From the NCBI GenBank assembly GCA_023333565.1, contig JAJKFH010001480.1, positions 992,001 to 1,056,000 of the forward strand: a stretch of 64,000 nucleotides of DNA. The letters run 5' to 3'. The DNA comes from Puffinus mauretanicus (taxonomy: Eukaryota; Chordata; Aves; Procellariiformes; Procellariidae). Positions 60,607 through 64,000 of this stretch are shown here, one piece after another. How positions within the stretch are numbered: position 1 is the stretch's first letter; each line of letters opens with the position of its first letter. A model generated the notes under the pieces. That model made no database searches, was not told the DNA's origin, and saw only the letters and a program-made list of their open reading frames with translations. Position numbers and translations under genes: made by a program.

Positions 60607-63600
60607 GCATATGTGCATATGTGTCTGCATAGAGCTGACAGAGTGCAAATTTAACTTCTTCTAGGGCTGTGTTTATTGGTAATTGAAAGAAAATTCCTAC
60701 TAGAACTTTCTTGTTAGCTTGGAAATTGAGTTTATTCCTTCCAGTGTCCTGCCCAGCATTCCTTGCAGCATGGAATGACTACCTCCACCTTGGATGAAGT
60801 TAAGGGCTGAAAATTGTCTAGCTTTTGATAAACATTTCTGGAGATTGTTTTGTATTTTGATTACGTTTAAAAAAAAAAAAAAAAGCTAAAGTATATTGCC
60901 ATACCTCTACAGGTATATCTTGTAAACACAGACATTGGAGCATATCCTCTTCTCAGTCTTTACCATGAGAAAGCTCTTTGATCCACAGACCAGTTTCTGC
61001 CCCTGGCAATCTCTGTGATGCCCCAGGTTTGCAGAGGCAGATAACCGTACATATTTTGGCCCTTTATGCATAATACATGCTTTGGTAGCTTGCAGACCAG
61101 GAATGCTAGGCCCCAATATATTTCTCAAGGTAGGGATGTTCAGCATACATCTAGCAGCCAAATTCCGATTTTGTGGTAAGTGATTAACACTTCATATTTA
61201 GCACAGTGTCAAGCATATTTCATCTTTTAGAAAGGAAAAGGAAAAATAGCTTTCATGTGTTGTAATCACAGAATATGTAAGGACTGAAGATGACTGAGAG
61301 GGGCTGATACTGTTGAGTCATTGACTAGCTTATACTCCACTTGTTTCCAATTAGCATTGCTTAATGACCTGAAAAAGTTGAATTGTGAGGAAAGGACGTA
61401 TAGTCACCTGTCTTCCTTGTAACAATAGTGGCAGAAAGAGCGACTCTGAGGTGAGCAGGTTATCTTGACACCCTTGTATTTTCATATTTTGTTTCCAAGT
61501 ACAGTCTCCTCTGTTGCTATTAATACTTCTGATCTCTGCCACAGAACTCCTCATGGTTTATGCTTTTAAATTGTTCAATGTAGCTGGTCAACCTGCAACT
61601 CATGATCTAACACACAACTTGCAAGCAGTCAGCATAGCTCCCCTCCTGAATTCATCTCCTGTGTTTGGGAGCAGGACTGTGCTGGCACAGGTGGCTGAAC
61701 TGAATTCCCAGCTCACAGGAGGAAACCAGCCACCAGAAGGAGCTGACGGTGGAAGTTCCTGGCGTGTCCCAGACCCTGGCTGTACCTGTGACCCTGGTCC
61801 AGCCCAGTCCTGTATCACCTTGGGGAGTCCTCATCCCGCTCAGTACCTGTTCCCCCACTCCTCAGCTCTCCCAAGTGCATGGTATGTTTCTCATGGCTTT
61901 TTGTCATGGAATAATTTGGGCATGTGGACAAAAAGTTTGACTAACTCTGTTTGAATTTTTAATTCCCACTTTAATGTCAATAGATTTTTAATAGAACTGG
62001 CTGCTCATTCTAACTTCTCTATTATAGAAGGCTAGTAAAAATAAAAAATAAAACTCTGCAACATCCACCTACCAAAAATTCCTAACAAACCCAAAAGTAT
62101 GCATTTTGGTTCTAAAAATTTATGGTATTGCCTACAGAAAGTTGACATTAAATGAAGCTGACAAGTTCGTAAGAGTGCTGATAAGCAGAAAACCTTAGAT
62201 TTAGTGATATAGCCAAGGAATATCAGCTTACACAAAAGGCTGATAGGTCGGGAATATCAATTAGATTATTTAATACAAACCAAACTCAGCTGGAGTCAGA
62301 TGTGCACATGCAGCACAAAATTTAGCTCTTAGAGGGGATTTGTGCAATTTGCTAGTGACAGCAAATTTTTTGTGAAGTGCTTTTGTACAATAAAGCTAAT
62401 AAAATAGCAACATGTGCTTGCCCTTTTTAGATAACTGACCTTTTCTCCATATTCTACTTCCTTATGCCAGAGAATCCTGTAAACACAGTCCTCAATGATA
62501 ACATATAGTCCCTCTGCAACATTCACCATCAGAACAAACTTGTACTCTCTATCAGATCTGTAACATGAGTTATATTCAGGGCCCGTTTTCACAGGAAATT
62601 TGTTTGAAAGATTTGCCATTCAGCTTCAGCTCCAAAATTATTATTTAGCATTTTGGAAAATAACCAAGACAGTCCCTGGTGGCATACTTCTTCTGGAGGA
62701 CAGCACTACAGGGAAATAAAATAGATGACCTCTCCTTTGGGAACAGGCTTATATATGTCTCTGGTTAGAAATCTGTTTTAAAAGCCACAAATGCATATGA
62801 GGAGCTACACAGCTAAAGACAGGTTATTAATCACCATGAATGTTAACAGCTGTGAAGTTATCTTTGTATTTTAAATGTGCTAGAATTTATAAGACTAAAA
62901 CATCCTCTTCTAAACCCTCTTCTCCCTCTGTTTTTGCAGAACTCATCACATTTATTGTACTACTAGCCTTGCAATAAATTTGTGTTTAAAAATGGAGAGT
63001 GAGCAGCAGACACCCACTTGGGTCCTGGACGCTGCACCCTGTATATCTTCCATGTTCTGAAAAACTAACCTCTGCATTTAGTTACAGCCTGGTAAATGGG
63101 CACTTTCATCTTCCAGTCCTCTACGTGCTATACACTTCAGCAGCTCCATACACTGGTAGTCCAGGCACTTGAGAAATGGCCTGCATACTACCATTATGAA
63201 AAAAAAAAGCTACACTATAATGCTGGTTGAAGGTTTCAACGGTTTGAAGTTAGTTATCTGAACCTGGAAAAAATCCTAATTGAAAACTGAATGGTTTTAC
63301 TGACATCAGAAAATGATCCCACTGTGCTCGACGTGTACAGAAGGCACTCTGTGGCAGGGAGGTGGAAGTTCAGGTATTTCAAACACTTGAAGTCTTGGCA
63401 GCTTGACTTCAAAAATATATAAGCTTTTCTATTTTCCCAACCCAATAAAATTAAAAAATGTTCATGGGGACAGAAGAGCAGGCCCAAGAAGAGGATGTTC
63501 GTAGAGACATAACTTCTATTCCTTGTTATTAGCTGTCTCTGCAACACATGGAAAAAATTAAGTTAACAGTTAATTGAGGGTACAACTTGATAGTCAATAA

Positions 63601-64000
63601 ATCTTACAGGAATTAAATGTGAAAGTTCCCCGGCAGCATCACAGCATGAAGGGGGTATTTGCTTTTCTCCCAGATCTGTAAGGATGTTCTGTGTGGACTT
63701 GAAACAGCCACAAGCATCCACTGGCTCTGCTTCCTCTTCCCCCATCCCATTCAGACAGAGTCTTCCTTTTACAGACATTAACATCACCTATGCAAAATCC
63801 AGTTACGCTGCAACAGTCTTATGCTCCTCCCCACCCTGCCACATTTTCTCTTAACTTTTGAAATCACTGCATAATTTCAGTCATATTTGATACAGAGGCA
63901 AAGATCTCATGGATGTTAAATTTTACAGTAGTCTTAAATAAGGACAAGAGGCAAAGGACATAAATTCAAGTACAGGCAATTACATTTAAATGTAAGAAAA
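60607..64000. other. Intergenic or intronic, no gene recognised
   Basis: No frame matches a family I know. ERICH5, expected near here by amniote synteny, is not seen. Some - strand frames are exon-like (62329-62619, 63608-63787) but have only weak splice signals. An A16 tract lies at 60869-60884. Confidence 0.5.

Noticed and set aside
60131..60654. + strand frames opposite the CR1 copy
   Set aside because: They are antisense shadows of the CR1 ORF2 frame, which itself matches the family well.
60907..61161. 84-codon - strand frame with protein-like composition
   Set aside because: No domain recognised, no clear splice sites, and no neighbouring exon in a compatible phase.
61514..61954. 146-codon + strand frame
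   Set aside because: No family resemblance, and two overlapping - strand frames of similar quality. I could not find exon boundaries or a promoter.

Overview
The window is a piece of a vertebrate nuclear genome, almost certainly a bird. It is intron-rich with GT-AG splice sites. Its only recognisable interspersed repeats are CR1-type LINE fragments (the typical bird retroposon) and one degraded hAT-like DNA element. It has one GC/CpG-rich island in an otherwise AT-rich background. The gene order NIPAL2 - POP1 - RIDA, with NIPAL2 and POP1 convergent and POP1 and RIDA divergent, is the order known from human 8q22 and is conserved across amniotes. I cannot name the species.

Layout. (1) 1-1706: the last two coding exons of a NIPA-like magnesium-transporter gene on the + strand (probably NIPAL2); the rest of that gene lies left of the window. 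(2) About 1.7-25.6 kb: a long AT-rich intergenic desert with no gene I can support. It holds one hAT-like MITE near 12.8 kb, a duplicated hairpin unit near 20.9 kb, simple repeats, and three small CpG-dense patches (9.4, 14.7 and 20.6 kb) that could be regulatory. (3) 26173-48540: complete POP1 on the - strand, 15 coding exons joining in frame to 3033 nt (1010 codons plus stop). It encodes the large protein subunit of RNase P/MRP. Its tenth coding intron carries a tRNA-like cloverleaf sequence. (4) 48541-48925: a 385-bp bidirectional CpG-island promoter with an NRF1-type palindrome and a ZNF143/Staf-like motif. (5) 48926-56092: complete RIDA on the + strand, six coding exons, 137 codons, encoding the 2-iminobutanoate/2-iminopropanoate deaminase; its fourth intron holds a CR1 3' end. 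(6) About 56.7-64 kb: intergenic, with a 5'-truncated CR1 (about 60.05-60.60 kb, - strand) whose reading frame is still open. No further gene is recognised, and the expected next neighbour ERICH5 is not visible.

POP1 and RIDA share only a promoter, not a pathway: one serves tRNA and rRNA processing, the other clears reactive enamine/imine metabolites. Both are housekeeping genes, which fits the shared island. I found no undescribed biological system here. The points most worth checking are the tRNA-like element in POP1 intron 10, the arginine-glycine-rich stretch encoded by POP1 exon 2, the hairpin duplication at 20.9 kb and the orphan CpG patches.
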